The notes beneath the pieces are model-generated. The model had not been told where the DNA came from and did not search any database. It was given only the letters and a program-made list of their open reading frames with translations. A stretch of 64,000 nucleotides of DNA, taken from Luteibacter jiangsuensis (lineage in GTDB: Bacteria > Pseudomonadota > Gammaproteobacteria > Xanthomonadales > Rhodanobacteraceae). The stretch is taken from the NCBI RefSeq assembly GCF_030812295.1, contig NZ_JAUSSK010000004.1, positions 186,001 through 250,000 on the forward strand, given 5' to 3'. The translations under genes were made by a program, and so were the position numbers. This document shows positions 1-10,258 of the stretch, in pieces (position 1 is the first letter of the stretch; the number at the start of each line of letters is the position of its first letter).

Positions 1-855
1 CGGCGGACGATCGCCTACGCTGGGCACCTGGATGGTTTCTTCCGCGTGCGCGAGCTGGGCAAGCGCACAGGCGTACTTGATCTTGATCTCTTCCGCGTGG
101 GCCGTCGGCGTGTGGACACCGTAGGCGATGTCGTTGGTGACCTGGTCGCCACCCACCGGCAACGACTTGGTGTAGCGGATCGCGCCCTGCGTGTAGATGG
201 CGATATCGGTGGTGCCCGCGCCGATGTCGACGAGGCAGACGCCCAGTTCCAGTTCGTCCTCGGTAAGCACCGCCTTGGCGCTGGCGACAGCGGCCGGAAC
301 GAGTTCATCGACGGACAGGCCGCATCGCTGGATGCACTTGGAGATGTTCTGCACCGCGCTCGCCGCGCCGGTCACGAGGTGCACGCTGGCTTCCAGGCGC
401 ACGCCACTCATGCCGACCGGGTGGCGGATACCATCCTGGCCGTCGATGCGATATTCCTGCGATTCCTTGTAGAGGACCTTGCGGTCCGCCGGGATGGCTA
501 CCGCGCTGGCGGCTTCCAGCACCTGCTCGAGATCGGCCGACATCACCTCTCGGTCACGGATGGCCGCGGTGCCGTGCGAGTTGCGTGTTTCCAGGTGGCT
601 ACCCGAGATAGAGGCGTACACCGAGCGGATATCGCAACCCGCCATCAATTCGGCTTCCTCCACGGCGCGCTGGATGGAATGCACGGTGGACTCGATGTCG
701 ACCACCGATCCACGCTTCATGCCGCGCGAGACGTGCGTGCCGATGCCGATCACCTCGATCGGTTCGCCCGGCTCGTACTCGCCCACGATCGCGACCACCT
801 TCGAGGTTCCGATGTCGAGGCCGACGACGAGCTGTTTGTCGTTCTTGTTTCTCAT
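1..855 (-). CDS. ftsA: Cell division protein FtsA (partial, 3' end outside window)
   Basis: Actin-fold ATPase that ties FtsZ to the inner membrane and recruits later divisome proteins. The first 285 codons are visible, read from ATG at 855 towards the window edge; the C-terminal membrane-targeting helix, and presumably ftsZ, lie outside. Residues 13-19 (LDIGTSK) are the phosphate-1 loop and residues about 209-220 (VDIGAGTTDIAI) the phosphate-2 motif of the actin/Hsp70 superfamily. It follows ftsQ by 7 bp, so it is very likely translated from the same dcw transcript. Family assignment is secure; completeness cannot be judged here. Confidence 0.95.
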   Translation of the reverse strand, partial: MRNKNDKQLVVGLDIGTSKVVAIVGEYEPGEPIEVIGIGTHVSRGMKRGSVVDIESTVHSIQRAVEEAELMAGCDIRSVYASISGSHLETRNSHGTAAIRDREVMSADLEQVLEAASAVAIPADRKVLYKESQEYRIDGQDGIRHPVGMSGVRLEASVHLVTGAASAVQNISKCIQRCGLSVDELVPAAVASAKAVLTEDELELGVCLVDIGAGTTDIAIYTQGAIRYTKSLPVGGDQVTNDIAYGVHTPTAHAEEIKIKYACALAQLAHAEETIQVPSVGDRPP

Positions 856-862
856 GGTTAGC

Positions 863-1603
863 TCAGCTTCCGACCTTGGGTGCGGCCGTGGTTTCCGGTT
901 GCGGCCACCGGATGGCGAATCCGTTGGTGTAACGCAGGTCGGCATAGGCGAAACCGCCTTGCCGGCCGGCAACGAGTTGCGGGTAGACATCGAGGAAGCG
1001 CGCGAGGCGGCGGTCGGCTTGCTCGCGATCGCCGATCACGATCTCGGCGCCGCTGTCGGTGGTGACGCTCCAGCTGCCACGTTCGCTCAGGCTGACTCCC
1101 ACGATGGACAGGCCGGTGCGTCCTTCGAAGGACTTGCGCGCCTGCGCATAGAAACTCACCACTTCCGCCAGGCGCGAATCGGGGCCGCGCAAGCGCGGGA
1201 GGTCACCCATCTGGTCGGCACCCGGCGCGTCGAAGACGAGGCCCTGACGACTGATCAGGCGGTCCTCGTTCCAGCGGGCGAATGGCTGGCGCTCGTAGAT
1301 GCGGACCAGCAACGTATCAGGCCAGCGCTTGCGCACCTCCACGGACTCCACCCAGGGCAGCGCGCCGATCGCATGGCGCACGTCCTCGAGGTCCGTGGCG
1401 AAGAATCCCTTGCCCAGTCGCGGCAGCACGGCGCTGCGGATCTGCTCCGCGCTGACGTGCGCGAACTCCGCCTCGACCTTGAGCTGCGTCACCGGCCAAC
1501 GGCCGGCGGCGAACCAACCCTGCATCACGCCGACCACGGGCAACACCACCAGCGTGATGGCGATACCCCAGGCGACGATCCGCGTGGCGGCGGCTCCCTT
1601 CAT
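863..1603 (-). CDS. ftsQ: Cell division protein FtsQ
   Basis: Bitopic inner-membrane protein of the FtsQLB subcomplex that signals septal peptidoglycan synthesis. The product is 246 aa: a short cytoplasmic tail, one membrane segment at about residues 8-27 ([18 protein letters not shown]), then the periplasmic POTRA domain ([16 protein letters not shown]...) and the beta domain. An in-frame upstream start exists at 1651, but the ATG at 1603 is preferred because it overlaps the ddlB stop codon as ATGA, the pattern used throughout this operon. It lies between ddlB and ftsA as in other gammaproteobacteria. Confidence 0.93.
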   Translation of the reverse strand: MKGAAATRIVAWGIAITLVVLPVVGVMQGWFAAGRWPVTQLKVEAEFAHVSAEQIRSAVLPRLGKGFFATDLEDVRHAIGALPWVESVEVRKRWPDTLLVRIYERQPFARWNEDRLISRQGLVFDAPGADQMGDLPRLRGPDSRLAEVVSFYAQARKSFEGRTGLSIVGVSLSERGSWSVTTDSGAEIVIGDREQADRRLARFLDVYPQLVAGRQGGFAYADLRYTNGFAIRWPQPETTAAPKVGS

Positions 1604-2577
1604 GCCTTCGCGCCCTCCCGTTGCATCGAGGTCTCGAGGATCCGCCAGCACAGGGCGGCATAGTCCAGGCCCGCGGCGGCCGCGGCCTTGGGCACGAGCG
1701 AATGCGAGGTCATGCCCGGCGCGGTATTCACTTCGAGGAGCCAGTTCTTGCCGTGACGGTCGCGCATCACGTCGACGCGCCCCCAGCCCACGCAGTCGAG
1801 CGCGTCGAATGCCTGCAGCGCGAGGGCGCGCATGGCTTCCTCCTCGGCGCCGGACAGACCCGGCACGATGTACTGCGTGTCCTCGGCGATGTACTTGGCG
1901 TTGTAGTCGTAGTACTCGCCCTTGGGCACGATCTTGATCGTCGGCAGCACTTCGCGGCCGAGGATGCCGACGGTGAACTCGCCACCTTCGTTCGCGTCGC
2001 CCTCGATGAGCGTCTCCATCAGCATGTCGCCCGGATACCGGCGCGCCAGTTCAACGGCGGCGTCGAGGCCGGATTCATCGAACACGCGCGTCACACCGAC
2101 GCTGGAACCTTCCCACGCCGGCTTCACGATCAGCGGGAAACCGATCTCGCGTGCGGCGGCGTGCACGTCGGCACCACGCGGCAACGCCTTGAACTTCGGC
2201 GTCGGCAGGCCGAGGGCGATCCACACCTGCTTGGCCCGCACCTTGTCCAGCGACAGCGCCGAGCCCAGCACGCCCGAACCCGTGTAAGGCACCCCGAGCG
2301 ACTGCAGGGCACCCTGCAGCTCCCCGTTCTCGCCCCCGGCACCATGCAGAATGTTGAACACGCGCGCGAAATGGCCCGCGCGTACGGCGTCGAGCAGCGC
2401 GGGAATACCGTCGATCGGATGGGCGTCCACGCCACTGGAACGCAGGGCTTCGAGCACGCCGCGACCGGAGTCGAGCGAAACCTCGCGCTCGGCCGAGTTG
2501 CCGCCCATCACGACGGCGACGCGGCCGAATCCGGCGGCATCGGTGACAGTGCTGGGGAAGCGGGTACTGCTCATCAC
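1600..2577 (-). CDS. ddlB: D-alanine--D-alanine ligase
   Basis: Cytoplasmic ATP-grasp ligase joining two D-alanines for the peptidoglycan stem peptide. 325 aa, normal for the family. The N-terminal [17 protein letters not shown] segment is the Ddl signature, followed by the ATP-grasp core ([19 protein letters not shown] region) and the [10 protein letters not shown] and [12 protein letters not shown] metal/substrate segments. The start is ambiguous: GTG at 2577 overlaps the murC stop (GTGA), while an ATG follows directly at 2574; a GAGGA ribosome site fits either. Placed between murC and ftsQ, the standard dcw position of ddlB. Confidence 0.95.
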   Translation of the reverse strand: MMSSTRFPSTVTDAAGFGRVAVVMGGNSAEREVSLDSGRGVLEALRSSGVDAHPIDGIPALLDAVRAGHFARVFNILHGAGGENGELQGALQSLGVPYTGSGVLGSALSLDKVRAKQVWIALGLPTPKFKALPRGADVHAAAREIGFPLIVKPAWEGSSVGVTRVFDESGLDAAVELARRYPGDMLMETLIEGDANEGGEFTVGILGREVLPTIKIVPKGEYYDYNAKYIAEDTQYIVPGLSGAEEEAMRALALQAFDALDCVGWGRVDVMRDRHGKNWLLEVNTAPGMTSHSLVPKAAAAAGLDYAALCWRILETSMQREGAKA

Positions 2578-4013
2578 TTACGAGTCCTCAGGTTGCCGGC
2601 ATTGGCCAGCTCGATGGCCGCCGCGCCGATGTCGCCGGCGCCAAGCAGCATGATCAGATCGCCGTCCCGCACCAGGGCGGGCAGCGTGTCGCGCAGGTCG
2701 CGCGGATGGTCGACCAGCACAGGGTCGGTCTTTCCACGCGCACGGATCGCCCGGGCAAGGGCGCGTCCATCCGCGCCGGGAATGGGAGACTCGCCAGCCG
2801 GGTACACCTCGGTCAGCACGAGCACGTCCACTTCGGCCAGCACCTTGGCGAAATCATCCAGGAGGTCGCGCGTGCGGCTGTAGCGATGCGGCTGGAAGGC
2901 CACCACGAGACGACGATCCGGCCAGCCGCCACGTGCGGCGGCGAACACGGCGGCCAGCTCGCGCGGATGGTGGCCATAGTCGTCCACGAGGAGCGCACTG
3001 CCGGAATCCAGCGCGATCTCGCCACGACGGTGGAAGCGGCGGCCAACGCCTTCGAAACGGGCAAACGCATGCGCGATCGCTTCCGCGTCCACGCCCAGCT
3101 GCCAGCCCACCGCCGCGGCGGCAAGCGCGTTCTGCACGTTGTGCCGGCCCGGCAGGTTCAACGTCACCGGTAGCGTGCCGGCCATGCCGGGCAGGTGCAG
3201 GTCGAAGTGCATCTCGAAGCCCACCTGGCGGACGTTGCTCGCCGTCACGTCCGCACCCGGCTTGTCGATACCGTAGGTGAGCACACGGCGCGAGGTGTCC
3301 TCGGCCAGCTTCGCGGTTTCCTCGTCGTCGATGCACAGCACGGCCATGCCGTAGAACGGCAGGCGGTGGAGGAAATCGCCGAAGGCCTTCTTCACCTGGC
3401 CGAAATCGCCGTTGTAGTTCTCGAGGTGGTCGGCGTCGATGTTGGTCACGACCGCGATCACCGGGGAAAGCATCAGGAACGAGCCGTCGGACTCGTCGGC
3501 CTCGGCCACGAGGTACTGTCCCGTGCCCAGGCGTGCGTTCGCGCCAGCGGCATTGAGCTGCCCGCCGATGACGAAGGTGGGATCGTAATCGGCCTCGGCG
3601 AGCACGCTCGCCACGAGGCTCGTGGTGGTGGTCTTGCCATGCGTGCCGGCGATGGCGATGCCGCGGCGGAAGCGCATCAGTTCGCCGAGCATTTCCGCAC
3701 GGGGCACGACCGGGATGCGCGCGGCCCGGGCGGCGACGAGTTCCGCGTTGTCCTGGCGGATCGCGCTGGAGGTGACGATCACATCGGCGCCGTCCACGTT
3801 CGAGGCTTCGTGGCCGATGTGCACCTCGACGCCCAGCTTGGCAAGACGCTCCGTGGTCGGCGAGTGCGCGCGGTCGGAACCGGACACGCTGTAACCGAGA
3901 TTGCACAGCACCTCGGCGATGCCGCTCATGCCGACGCCGCCCACGCCGATGAAGTGGACACGGCGGAACGAGGTCATGAAATCTTCGTGGGCACGCAAGC
4001 GACTGGGCGTCAT
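2574..4013 (-). CDS. murC: UDP-N-acetylmuramate--L-alanine ligase
   Basis: First amino-acid-adding Mur ligase of cytoplasmic peptidoglycan precursor synthesis. With the start at ATG 4013 the protein is 479 aa, as usual for MurC. The N-terminal Rossmann segment [18 protein letters not shown] and the ATP P-loop [11 protein letters not shown] are clear, followed by the DESDGS and DDYGHHP motifs. An open frame extends upstream to 4340 but runs inside murG; the chosen ATG overlaps the murG stop by 4 bp (ATGA). It is co-translated with murG and ddlB in the dcw operon. Confidence 0.95.
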   Translation of the reverse strand: MTPSRLRAHEDFMTSFRRVHFIGVGGVGMSGIAEVLCNLGYSVSGSDRAHSPTTERLAKLGVEVHIGHEASNVDGADVIVTSSAIRQDNAELVAARAARIPVVPRAEMLGELMRFRRGIAIAGTHGKTTTTSLVASVLAEADYDPTFVIGGQLNAAGANARLGTGQYLVAEADESDGSFLMLSPVIAVVTNIDADHLENYNGDFGQVKKAFGDFLHRLPFYGMAVLCIDDEETAKLAEDTSRRVLTYGIDKPGADVTASNVRQVGFEMHFDLHLPGMAGTLPVTLNLPGRHNVQNALAAAAVGWQLGVDAEAIAHAFARFEGVGRRFHRRGEIALDSGSALLVDDYGHHPRELAAVFAAARGGWPDRRLVVAFQPHRYSRTRDLLDDFAKVLAEVDVLVLTEVYPAGESPIPGADGRALARAIRARGKTDPVLVDHPRDLRDTLPALVRDGDLIMLLGAGDIGAAAIELANAGNLRTRK

Positions 4014-5104
4014 GCGGAAACCTCCATGCAATGACGGGCAATCGTTGCTGCTGCGTCGGGCTTGGCCAGCGTGCGGGACGCATTGGCGGCGGAAAGGATC
4101 TTCTGGCGATCCAGCATCATGTCGAACAGGAGTACGGCGAGCGCCTCGTGGGCGCCGGGCAGGTTCAGCGTGGCGTCGGGCACCAGCCGCGCACCGCCCA
4201 CGTCGACCATGGCTCGCGCATTCGCCGTCTGATGGTCGTCCACGGCATGCGGGAACGGCACCAGCAAGGCTTCGATACCCACGGCGCAGAGTTCGGCCAC
4301 GGTCAGCGCGCCGGCGCGGCAGACCACGATATCGGCCCACTCGTAGGCGCCGGCCATGTCTTCGATGAAGGGCACGATGGTGGCGGCCACGCCAGCCTCG
4401 GTGTACGCGTCGCGCGCTTCGTCGAGGCCACGCTCACCGGTCTGGTGGACCACTTCCGGTTCGGCGTTGTCGAGGCTGGCGTTGCCACGCATGTGCGCGA
4501 GCGCCTTGGGGATCACCAGGTTGAGCGTGCGCGCGCCGAGGCTCCCGCCCAGCACGAGCATCCGCACGCGCCCCGTGCGGCCAGCCATGCGCTCGCTCGG
4601 CGGCGGCAGCGCCGCGATCCGCGCGCGCACCGGATTGCCCACCCACTCGCCGTTCGGCAACACGTTCGGGAAACCCGTGAGGACCTTCCTGGCGAACGAG
4701 GCGAGCTTGCGGTTGGTGAATCCGGCGACGGCGTTCTGTTCGTGCACGACCAGCGGAATCCCCGCGATCCGCGCGGCGACGCCGGCCGGTCCGGCCACAT
4801 ACCCGCCCATCGAGAGGACGCAGCGCGGGCGCAGCTTGCGCAGAAGCTTCAGCGAGGCGAACAACGCACGGGCGAGCATCAGCGGCGCGAGGACACGTGT
4901 CTTCAAGCCCTTGCCACGCAGCCCGCCGACCGCGACGGTATGCAGGTCCAGGCCATGCGCGGGAACCACGCGCGTCTCCATGCCGCCCTCGGCACCGAGC
5001 CAGGCCACCGGAACCCCGAGCGAACGCAATTCGTCGGCGACGGCAAGGCCGGGGAAGATGTGGCCACCGGTACCGCCGGCCATGATCAGCACGGGGGCGT
5101 TCAT
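4010..5104 (-). CDS. murG: UDP-GlcNAc:undecaprenyl-PP-MurNAc-pentapeptide GlcNAc transferase
   Basis: Peripheral membrane GT28 glycosyltransferase that converts lipid I to lipid II. 364 aa from ATG 5104. The N-terminal glycine-rich loop MAGGTGGHIFPGLAVA and the HEQNAVAGFTNR segment are typical of MurG; the C-terminal donor domain contains VLGGSLGARTLN and CRAGALTVAEL. The upstream frame to 5569 is inside ftsW and was not used; the chosen start overlaps the ftsW stop by 4 bp. Neighbours ftsW and murC match the usual order. Confidence 0.96.
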   Translation of the reverse strand: MNAPVLIMAGGTGGHIFPGLAVADELRSLGVPVAWLGAEGGMETRVVPAHGLDLHTVAVGGLRGKGLKTRVLAPLMLARALFASLKLLRKLRPRCVLSMGGYVAGPAGVAARIAGIPLVVHEQNAVAGFTNRKLASFARKVLTGFPNVLPNGEWVGNPVRARIAALPPPSERMAGRTGRVRMLVLGGSLGARTLNLVIPKALAHMRGNASLDNAEPEVVHQTGERGLDEARDAYTEAGVAATIVPFIEDMAGAYEWADIVVCRAGALTVAELCAVGIEALLVPFPHAVDDHQTANARAMVDVGGARLVPDATLNLPGAHEALAVLLFDMMLDRQKILSAANASRTLAKPDAAATIARHCMEVSA

Positions 5105-6324
5105 GCCATGCCTCCTGCCGCCGCGGCGGAATCGGGCACGGCGTTCGCGGGGAGGCGCACTGCTGTCTGGCGCGCGTCTTCGGCGCGGTTGATCTCGAAG
5201 GTGGCGCGCAGCAGCACGCCGACCATCGCGCAGGTCATCAGAACGGACGAGCCGCCCGAACTGATCAGCGGCAAGGTGAGGCCCTTGGTCGGAAGCACGC
5301 CCAGATTCACGCCGATCGACACCATCGCCTGGAAGCCGATCATCAGCGAGATGCCGTAGGCCACGTAGCCGGAGAAGCGATGACCGAGCTCGACGCCCTT
5401 GAGTCCCATGTAGAGACCGCGGCCGACCAGCACGATGTAGAGCAGGATGACCACCATGATCCCGGCCAGGCCAAGTTCCTCCGCCAGCACCGCGAGGATG
5501 AAGTCGGTATGCGCCTCGGGCAGGTAGAACAGCTTCTGCACGCTCGACCCCAGGCCCACGCCCGTCCATTCGCCGCGACCCACGGCGATCAGCGCCTGGG
5601 TCAGCTGGAACCCGTCATTGAACGGGTCTTTCCATGGATCGAGGAAGGACGTGAGGCGCTTGATGCGGTAGTCCTCGGCCGTGGCCGCATAGATCAGGGC
5701 GGGCACCAGCGGCGTGGCGAGCACCAAGAGGTTGCGCATGCGCGCACCGGCCAGCCAGACCATGCCGACGGTGGTGGCCACCACCAGCGCCGCCGAACCA
5801 AAGTCGGGCTGGGCAAGCAGCAACAACACGATGAAACCGGCGACGCCCACCGGCTTCACCACGCCGAACAGTTCGTACTCCACGCCTTCGCGATGGCGCA
5901 CGAGGTAGCTCGACAGATAGGCGACGAGGATCAGCTTCACTGCCTCGACCGGCTGGAAACTGGTGACCAGCAGGTTCACCCAGCGCCGCGCACCGTTGAT
6001 GCGCATGCCGAACACCGGCAGGAACACCATCAGCAGCATGATGATGCCCACCAGCAGGAGCAGGAAGCTGTGCTTCTCCAGCGTCTTCAGTTCCGTACGC
6101 ATCGCCGCCGCGGCGAGGCAGCCGCCGAGGAACAGGAAGACGAGGTGGCGCTTCAGGTAATAGAACGCACCCTGGTGCGAGCCATCGGCCACGGCGATCG
6201 AGCTGGAGGTGACCATCACCACGCCCAGGGCGGCCAAGGCGAGCGCGGCCACGAGCAACGGGAGGTCGAAGCTCCCCCGCGGGCCCTGACGGCGTTTCGC
6301 CTGCTTGTTACCGAAGCCGAACAT
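5101..6324 (-). CDS. ftsW: Septal peptidoglycan glycosyltransferase FtsW (SEDS)
   Basis: SEDS-family polytopic inner-membrane glycan polymerase working with FtsI (PBP3) at the septum. 407 aa with about ten membrane segments; the first is near residues 21-42 (LPLLVAALALAALGVVMVTS). Family segments visible are GMRINGARRWVNL, FQPVEAVKL, AQPDFGSA and the C-terminal GVLPTKGLTLPLISSGGSS. The gene directly follows mraY with 7 bp between them, whereas in most gammaproteobacteria murD sits there; no part of murD remains in the gap. The stop overlaps murG. Confidence 0.96.
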   Translation of the reverse strand: MFGFGNKQAKRRQGPRGSFDLPLLVAALALAALGVVMVTSSSIAVADGSHQGAFYYLKRHLVFLFLGGCLAAAAMRTELKTLEKHSFLLLLVGIIMLLMVFLPVFGMRINGARRWVNLLVTSFQPVEAVKLILVAYLSSYLVRHREGVEYELFGVVKPVGVAGFIVLLLLAQPDFGSAALVVATTVGMVWLAGARMRNLLVLATPLVPALIYAATAEDYRIKRLTSFLDPWKDPFNDGFQLTQALIAVGRGEWTGVGLGSSVQKLFYLPEAHTDFILAVLAEELGLAGIMVVILLYIVLVGRGLYMGLKGVELGHRFSGYVAYGISLMIGFQAMVSIGVNLGVLPTKGLTLPLISSGGSSVLMTCAMVGVLLRATFEINRAEDARQTAVRLPANAVPDSAAAAGGMA

Positions 6325-6331
6325 GCTTTTC

Positions 6332-7414
6332 TCAGCGCACCTTCAAGGTTGCAAGACCGATGAGCACCAGCACCACGCTGATGATCCAGAAACGAACGAT
6401 GACCCGTGGCTCCGGCCAGCCCTTCAGTTCGAAGTGATGGTGGATCGGCGCCATGCGGAAGATGCGCTTGCCACGCAGCTTGAAGCTGCCGACCTGGAGC
6501 ATCACCGAAGCGGTTTCCAGCACGAACACGCCACCCATCACCAGCAGCACGATCTCCTGGCGGACGATGAGCGCGACGCAGCCGAGCGCGGCACCGATCG
6601 CCAGCGCGCCCACATCGCCCATGAATACCTGCGCCGGATACGTGTTGAACCAGAGGAAGCCGAGCCCGGCACCGGCCAGCGCGCTGCAGAAGATCGCCAG
6701 TTCGCCGGCCCCGGGAATCGCCGGAATGCCGAGATACTCGGAAAACAGCTTGTTGCCGGCGAGGTAGGCGAAGATCCCCAGCGCGCCGGACACCAGGACA
6801 CTAGGCATGATCGCCAGGCCGTCCAGTCCATCGGTGAGGTTCACCGCGTTGGAGAAGCCGACGATGATGAAATAGCCGACCACCACGAAGAACACGCCGA
6901 GCGGGATGGCGACCTGCTTGAACAAGGGCACGTAGAGCGCGGTCTCGGCCGGAAGCTGGTGGGTCTGGTAGAGGAATACCGCGGCGCCGAGACCGAACAC
7001 CGACTGCCAGAAATACTTCCAGCGGCTGGCGAGGCCACGGCTGTCCTTGAGCACCAGCTTGCGGTAGTCGTCGTAGAAACCGATCGCACCGAACAACAGG
7101 GTCACCGCCAGCACCACCCACACGTAGCGGTTGCCGAGGTCGGCCCACAGCAGCGTGGCGATGCCGACCGCGAACAGGATGAGCAGGCCACCCATGGTCG
7201 GCGTGCCTGCCTTGGCCAGATGGGTTTGCGGACCGTCGCTGCGCACGACCTGACCCGCCTTCAGCGCGGCGAGCTTGCGGATGAGCGCAGGCCCGAGCAG
7301 CAGCGAGACAGCCAGCGCCGTGAGCGCGGCCATGATCGCGCGGAAGGTGATGTACTGGAACAGATGCAGCGACGTGAAGTGCCGAGCCATCCATTCCGCC
7401 AGTTCAAGCAGCAT
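6332..7414 (-). CDS. mraY: Phospho-N-acetylmuramoyl-pentapeptide-transferase MraY
   Basis: Polytopic inner-membrane enzyme that loads UDP-MurNAc-pentapeptide onto undecaprenyl phosphate to form lipid I. 360 aa, family length, about ten membrane helices. Diagnostic motifs are GTPTMGG, the acidic GFYDDY, the [10 protein letters not shown] segment, [11 protein letters not shown], and the C-terminal [13 protein letters not shown]. The start overlaps the 3' end of murF by 11 bp, indicating translational coupling. The next gene is ftsW rather than murD (see findings). Confidence 0.97.
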   Translation of the reverse strand: MLLELAEWMARHFTSLHLFQYITFRAIMAALTALAVSLLLGPALIRKLAALKAGQVVRSDGPQTHLAKAGTPTMGGLLILFAVGIATLLWADLGNRYVWVVLAVTLLFGAIGFYDDYRKLVLKDSRGLASRWKYFWQSVFGLGAAVFLYQTHQLPAETALYVPLFKQVAIPLGVFFVVVGYFIIVGFSNAVNLTDGLDGLAIMPSVLVSGALGIFAYLAGNKLFSEYLGIPAIPGAGELAIFCSALAGAGLGFLWFNTYPAQVFMGDVGALAIGAALGCVALIVRQEIVLLVMGGVFVLETASVMLQVGSFKLRGKRIFRMAPIHHHFELKGWPEPRVIVRFWIISVVLVLIGLATLKVR

Positions 7415-8768
7415 GGGATGCTCCTTCAGCGTATTTCTTCATTGCCGCCGCGACCCGGTCCATGCCGGAGGAACGCGACCCCTTCACGAGGCAGGTCACC
7501 CCCTCGTGGATCTGCGCGCAGGCGGCCTCGATCAGTGCCTCCTGCGTCGCGAAATGCTGCGCCCCCGGACCGAAGGCCTCTACCGCCGCCACGCTCCTGG
7601 CCCCCGTGGCGAGCAGGCGTTCGATGCCGCGGGCATGCGCGAGTCGACCGACCCCGGCGTGCAGGTTCAACGCATCCGGCCCCAGTTCGGCCATGTCGCC
7701 GAGGATCAGCCAGCGTTCGCCGCGCGCCAGGGCCAGCGTGTCGATCGCCGCGGCCGCCGAACCGGGATTCGCGTTGTAGCTGTCGTCGATCAGGGTCCAG
7801 CCACCGGGCATCGGTTCGAGTTCGAGGCGCCCGGGTACGTGTGGAACCTGCTCCAGGCCTTCCACTATGACGTCCACCGGCACGCCAAGCGCCGTGGCGA
7901 TGGCCGCTGCGGCAAGCGCGTTCGCCACGTTATGGCGACCCGGCAACGGAAGATGCACATCGCCATCGCCATGCGGCGTCGACAGCACGAAGTGCGTGCC
8001 GTCGATGCGCTCTTCGACGATGTCCGCGCCGATGTCCGCGCGGTGGTCCAGCGCATAACGCAGGATGGTGCGCGATCCGGCCAGGTTGGCGAAGAAGCCG
8101 GCGAAGCGCTCGTCGTCCGCATTGACGATGGCGACCCCGTCGGCGGGCAGTGACCGGTATAGCGCGCCCTTGGTTTCGGCGACGCCTTCGATCGTGCCCA
8201 TGCGCTCAAGATGCGCGGGCGCGATGGAATTGACGAGGCCGATATCGGGCCGCGCGATGGCGGCGAGGTAATCGATGTCGCCCGGCTTGCCGGCACCCAT
8301 TTCCAGCACCGCGTAGCGGGTGTCTTCCGGCATCGCCAGCAAGGTCAGCGGCATGCCGATCTCGTTGTTGAAGTTGCCGGCGTTGACATGGGTGCGGCCA
8401 TGGCGCGACAGGATCGACGCGGTGAGCGTCTTCACCGTGGTCTTGCCGTTGGAACCGGTGATGCCGACCACGCGCACGTCGCGCTGCGCGCGTACGGCGC
8501 TGGCCAGGTCGCCCAACGCGGCCTGGGTGTCGTCGACGATCACCTGCGGAATCGGCGCGTCGACCGGACGCGTGACCAGCGCGGCGACGGCACCGCGCTC
8601 CGCCGCCGCGGTGACGAAGTCGTGCCCGTCGACGCGCTCGCCCGGCAAGGCCACGAACAGGTCGCCCGGCCGGAGGGTACGGGTATCGATGGAAAAGCCG
8701 CTGACCTCGGCATCGGCGCCTTGCAGGCGGCCGCGGGTCCAGAGGGCGACGGCGGACAGGCGCATCAT
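7404..8768 (-). CDS. murF: UDP-MurNAc-tripeptide--D-Ala-D-Ala ligase
   Basis: Cytoplasmic Mur ligase adding the D-Ala-D-Ala dipeptide made by Ddl. 454 aa. The P-loop [14 protein letters not shown], the [10 protein letters not shown] segment typical of MurF, LEMGAG, the [11 protein letters not shown] box and the DDSYNANP motif are all present in order. The start (ATGATG at 8768) overlaps the murE stop by 4 bp. It lies between murE and mraY as expected for the dcw operon. Confidence 0.96.
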   Translation of the reverse strand: MMRLSAVALWTRGRLQGADAEVSGFSIDTRTLRPGDLFVALPGERVDGHDFVTAAAERGAVAALVTRPVDAPIPQVIVDDTQAALGDLASAVRAQRDVRVVGITGSNGKTTVKTLTASILSRHGRTHVNAGNFNNEIGMPLTLLAMPEDTRYAVLEMGAGKPGDIDYLAAIARPDIGLVNSIAPAHLERMGTIEGVAETKGALYRSLPADGVAIVNADDERFAGFFANLAGSRTILRYALDHRADIGADIVEERIDGTHFVLSTPHGDGDVHLPLPGRHNVANALAAAAIATALGVPVDVIVEGLEQVPHVPGRLELEPMPGGWTLIDDSYNANPGSAAAAIDTLALARGERWLILGDMAELGPDALNLHAGVGRLAHARGIERLLATGARSVAAVEAFGPGAQHFATQEALIEAACAQIHEGVTCLVKGSRSSGMDRVAAAMKKYAEGASHAA

Positions 8769-10258
8769 GCGCGGACTCCCTTCTTGCTCGTCTCCATCGC
8801 CTCGCGGGCGACGGCCAGGTCGTCGAAGGGACGCTTGCCCTCCGGACCTTCCTGATAGGTTTCGTGACCCTTGCCGGCGATCAGCACGACGTCGTCGGCC
8901 TTCGCGTCAGCCAGTGCCAGGGCGATGGCCTGTGCGCGGTCGCGCTCGACCATGACCGTGTCGGGATGGACGAAGCCGGCCACGATCTGCGCCACGATGG
9001 CGTGACCGTCCTCGCTGCGCGGATTGTCGTCGGTCACGATCACCACGTCGGCGAGCCGTTCGGCGATGCCCGCCATGATCGGCCGCTTGCCCTGGTCGCG
9101 ATCGCCACCGGCGCCGAACACGCAGATCAGCTTGCCCTTCGTGTGCGAGCGAAGGGCGAGCAGCGCCTGCTTCAACGCGTCGGGCGTATGCGAGTAATCC
9201 ACCACGACCAGCGGCTTGCGGCCGTCGCCGCCGAGGCGGCTCATCCGGCCGTTCACCGGCTGCAGCGCCTCGAGCGCCGCGTGGATGCGGTCGAAGGGCT
9301 CGCCCAGCGCGCCCAGCACGGCGGCGACCGAAAGCAGGTTGGCGACGTTGAAGCGCCCGAGCAACGCGCTGCGCACGGTGCGCATGCCCCACGGGGTATT
9401 GAGGTTGAACGACAGGCCCTTCGCCGAGGTGACGATGATGTCCGCGCGGATCTCGGCGTCCTTTTCCGTGCTGTCACCCGCCATCGAGACCCGCAGCTTG
9501 GCGATGCCTTCGCCAAGGCCCTTGGCCAGTTTCGCGCCGAACGGGTCATCCACGTTGATGACCGCGCTGCGCAGCCCTTCGAAAGCGAACAGCTTGGCCT
9601 TCGCCGCGCCGTACGCTTCCATCGTGCCGTGGTAGTCGAGATGGTCGCGGGTGAGGTTGGTGAACACGGCCACGTCGAAAGCGATGGCGTTCACGCGGCC
9701 CTGCTCCAGTGCGTGCGAGGACACTTCCATCGCGACGTGCGTGGCGCCGGCATCGCGGAACTCGCCGAGAAGCGCCTGCATGCGGATCGCGTCCGGCGTG
9801 GTTCGCTCACCCTCGGCGATCGCGCCGTGCAGGCCCGCGCCCAGTGTACCGATCGTGGCCGGCTTGCGGCCGAGGAATGCCAGCGCCTGTGCGATCAGCT
9901 GGACGGTGGAGGTCTTGCCGTTGGTGCCCGTCACGCCGATGACATCGAGCGCGCGGGACGGATCGCCGTAGTAGCGCGCGGCGATGGGGCCAGCCTTCTC
10001 GCGCAGCTTATCGACGGTAATGACCGGGACACCCGCGTCCGTGGCGTCGAACGGAGGCTCGGCGAGAATCGCCACCGCACCCTGCCCGACCGCCCTGGCT
10101 GCGAACTCGATGCCATGGCCTTTCGTCCCGCGCAACGCGACGAAGGCGTTGCCGCGGACGATCTCGCGGGAATCCAGCGCGAGGCCTGAAACGTCGATGT
10201 CGCCGGCGCTGGAAGCGTCGGCGAAGCCGTCGAGCAAGTCGGTGAGGCGCATGGTCAC
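8765..10258 (-). CDS. murE: UDP-MurNAc-L-Ala-D-Glu--meso-DAP ligase MurE
   Basis: Third amino-acid-adding Mur ligase. 497 aa with P-loop GVTGTNGKTSTVQL, EVSSHALEQGR, TNLTRDHLDYHG and the C-terminal DDNPRSEDG segment; the DNPR motif is the recognised meso-diaminopimelate binding signature, so the organism has DAP-type peptidoglycan (established family knowledge). The GTG at 10258 overlaps the ftsI stop; an ATG two codons further in (10252) is an equally possible start. Part of the tightly overlapping dcw operon. Confidence 0.96.
   Translation of the reverse strand: MTMRLTDLLDGFADASSAGDIDVSGLALDSREIVRGNAFVALRGTKGHGIEFAARAVGQGAVAILAEPPFDATDAGVPVITVDKLREKAGPIAARYYGDPSRALDVIGVTGTNGKTSTVQLIAQALAFLGRKPATIGTLGAGLHGAIAEGERTTPDAIRMQALLGEFRDAGATHVAMEVSSHALEQGRVNAIAFDVAVFTNLTRDHLDYHGTMEAYGAAKAKLFAFEGLRSAVINVDDPFGAKLAKGLGEGIAKLRVSMAGDSTEKDAEIRADIIVTSAKGLSFNLNTPWGMRTVRSALLGRFNVANLLSVAAVLGALGEPFDRIHAALEALQPVNGRMSRLGGDGRKPLVVVDYSHTPDALKQALLALRSHTKGKLICVFGAGGDRDQGKRPIMAGIAERLADVVIVTDDNPRSEDGHAIVAQIVAGFVHPDTVMVERDRAQAIALALADAKADDVVLIAGKGHETYQEGPEGKRPFDDLAVAREAMETSKKGVRA

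Noticed and set aside
6345-6351. Another AAGGTTG (-35-like) on the minus strand within mraY
   Set aside because: No GGyACTCA box lies 13 bases further on and it is inside a coding region.
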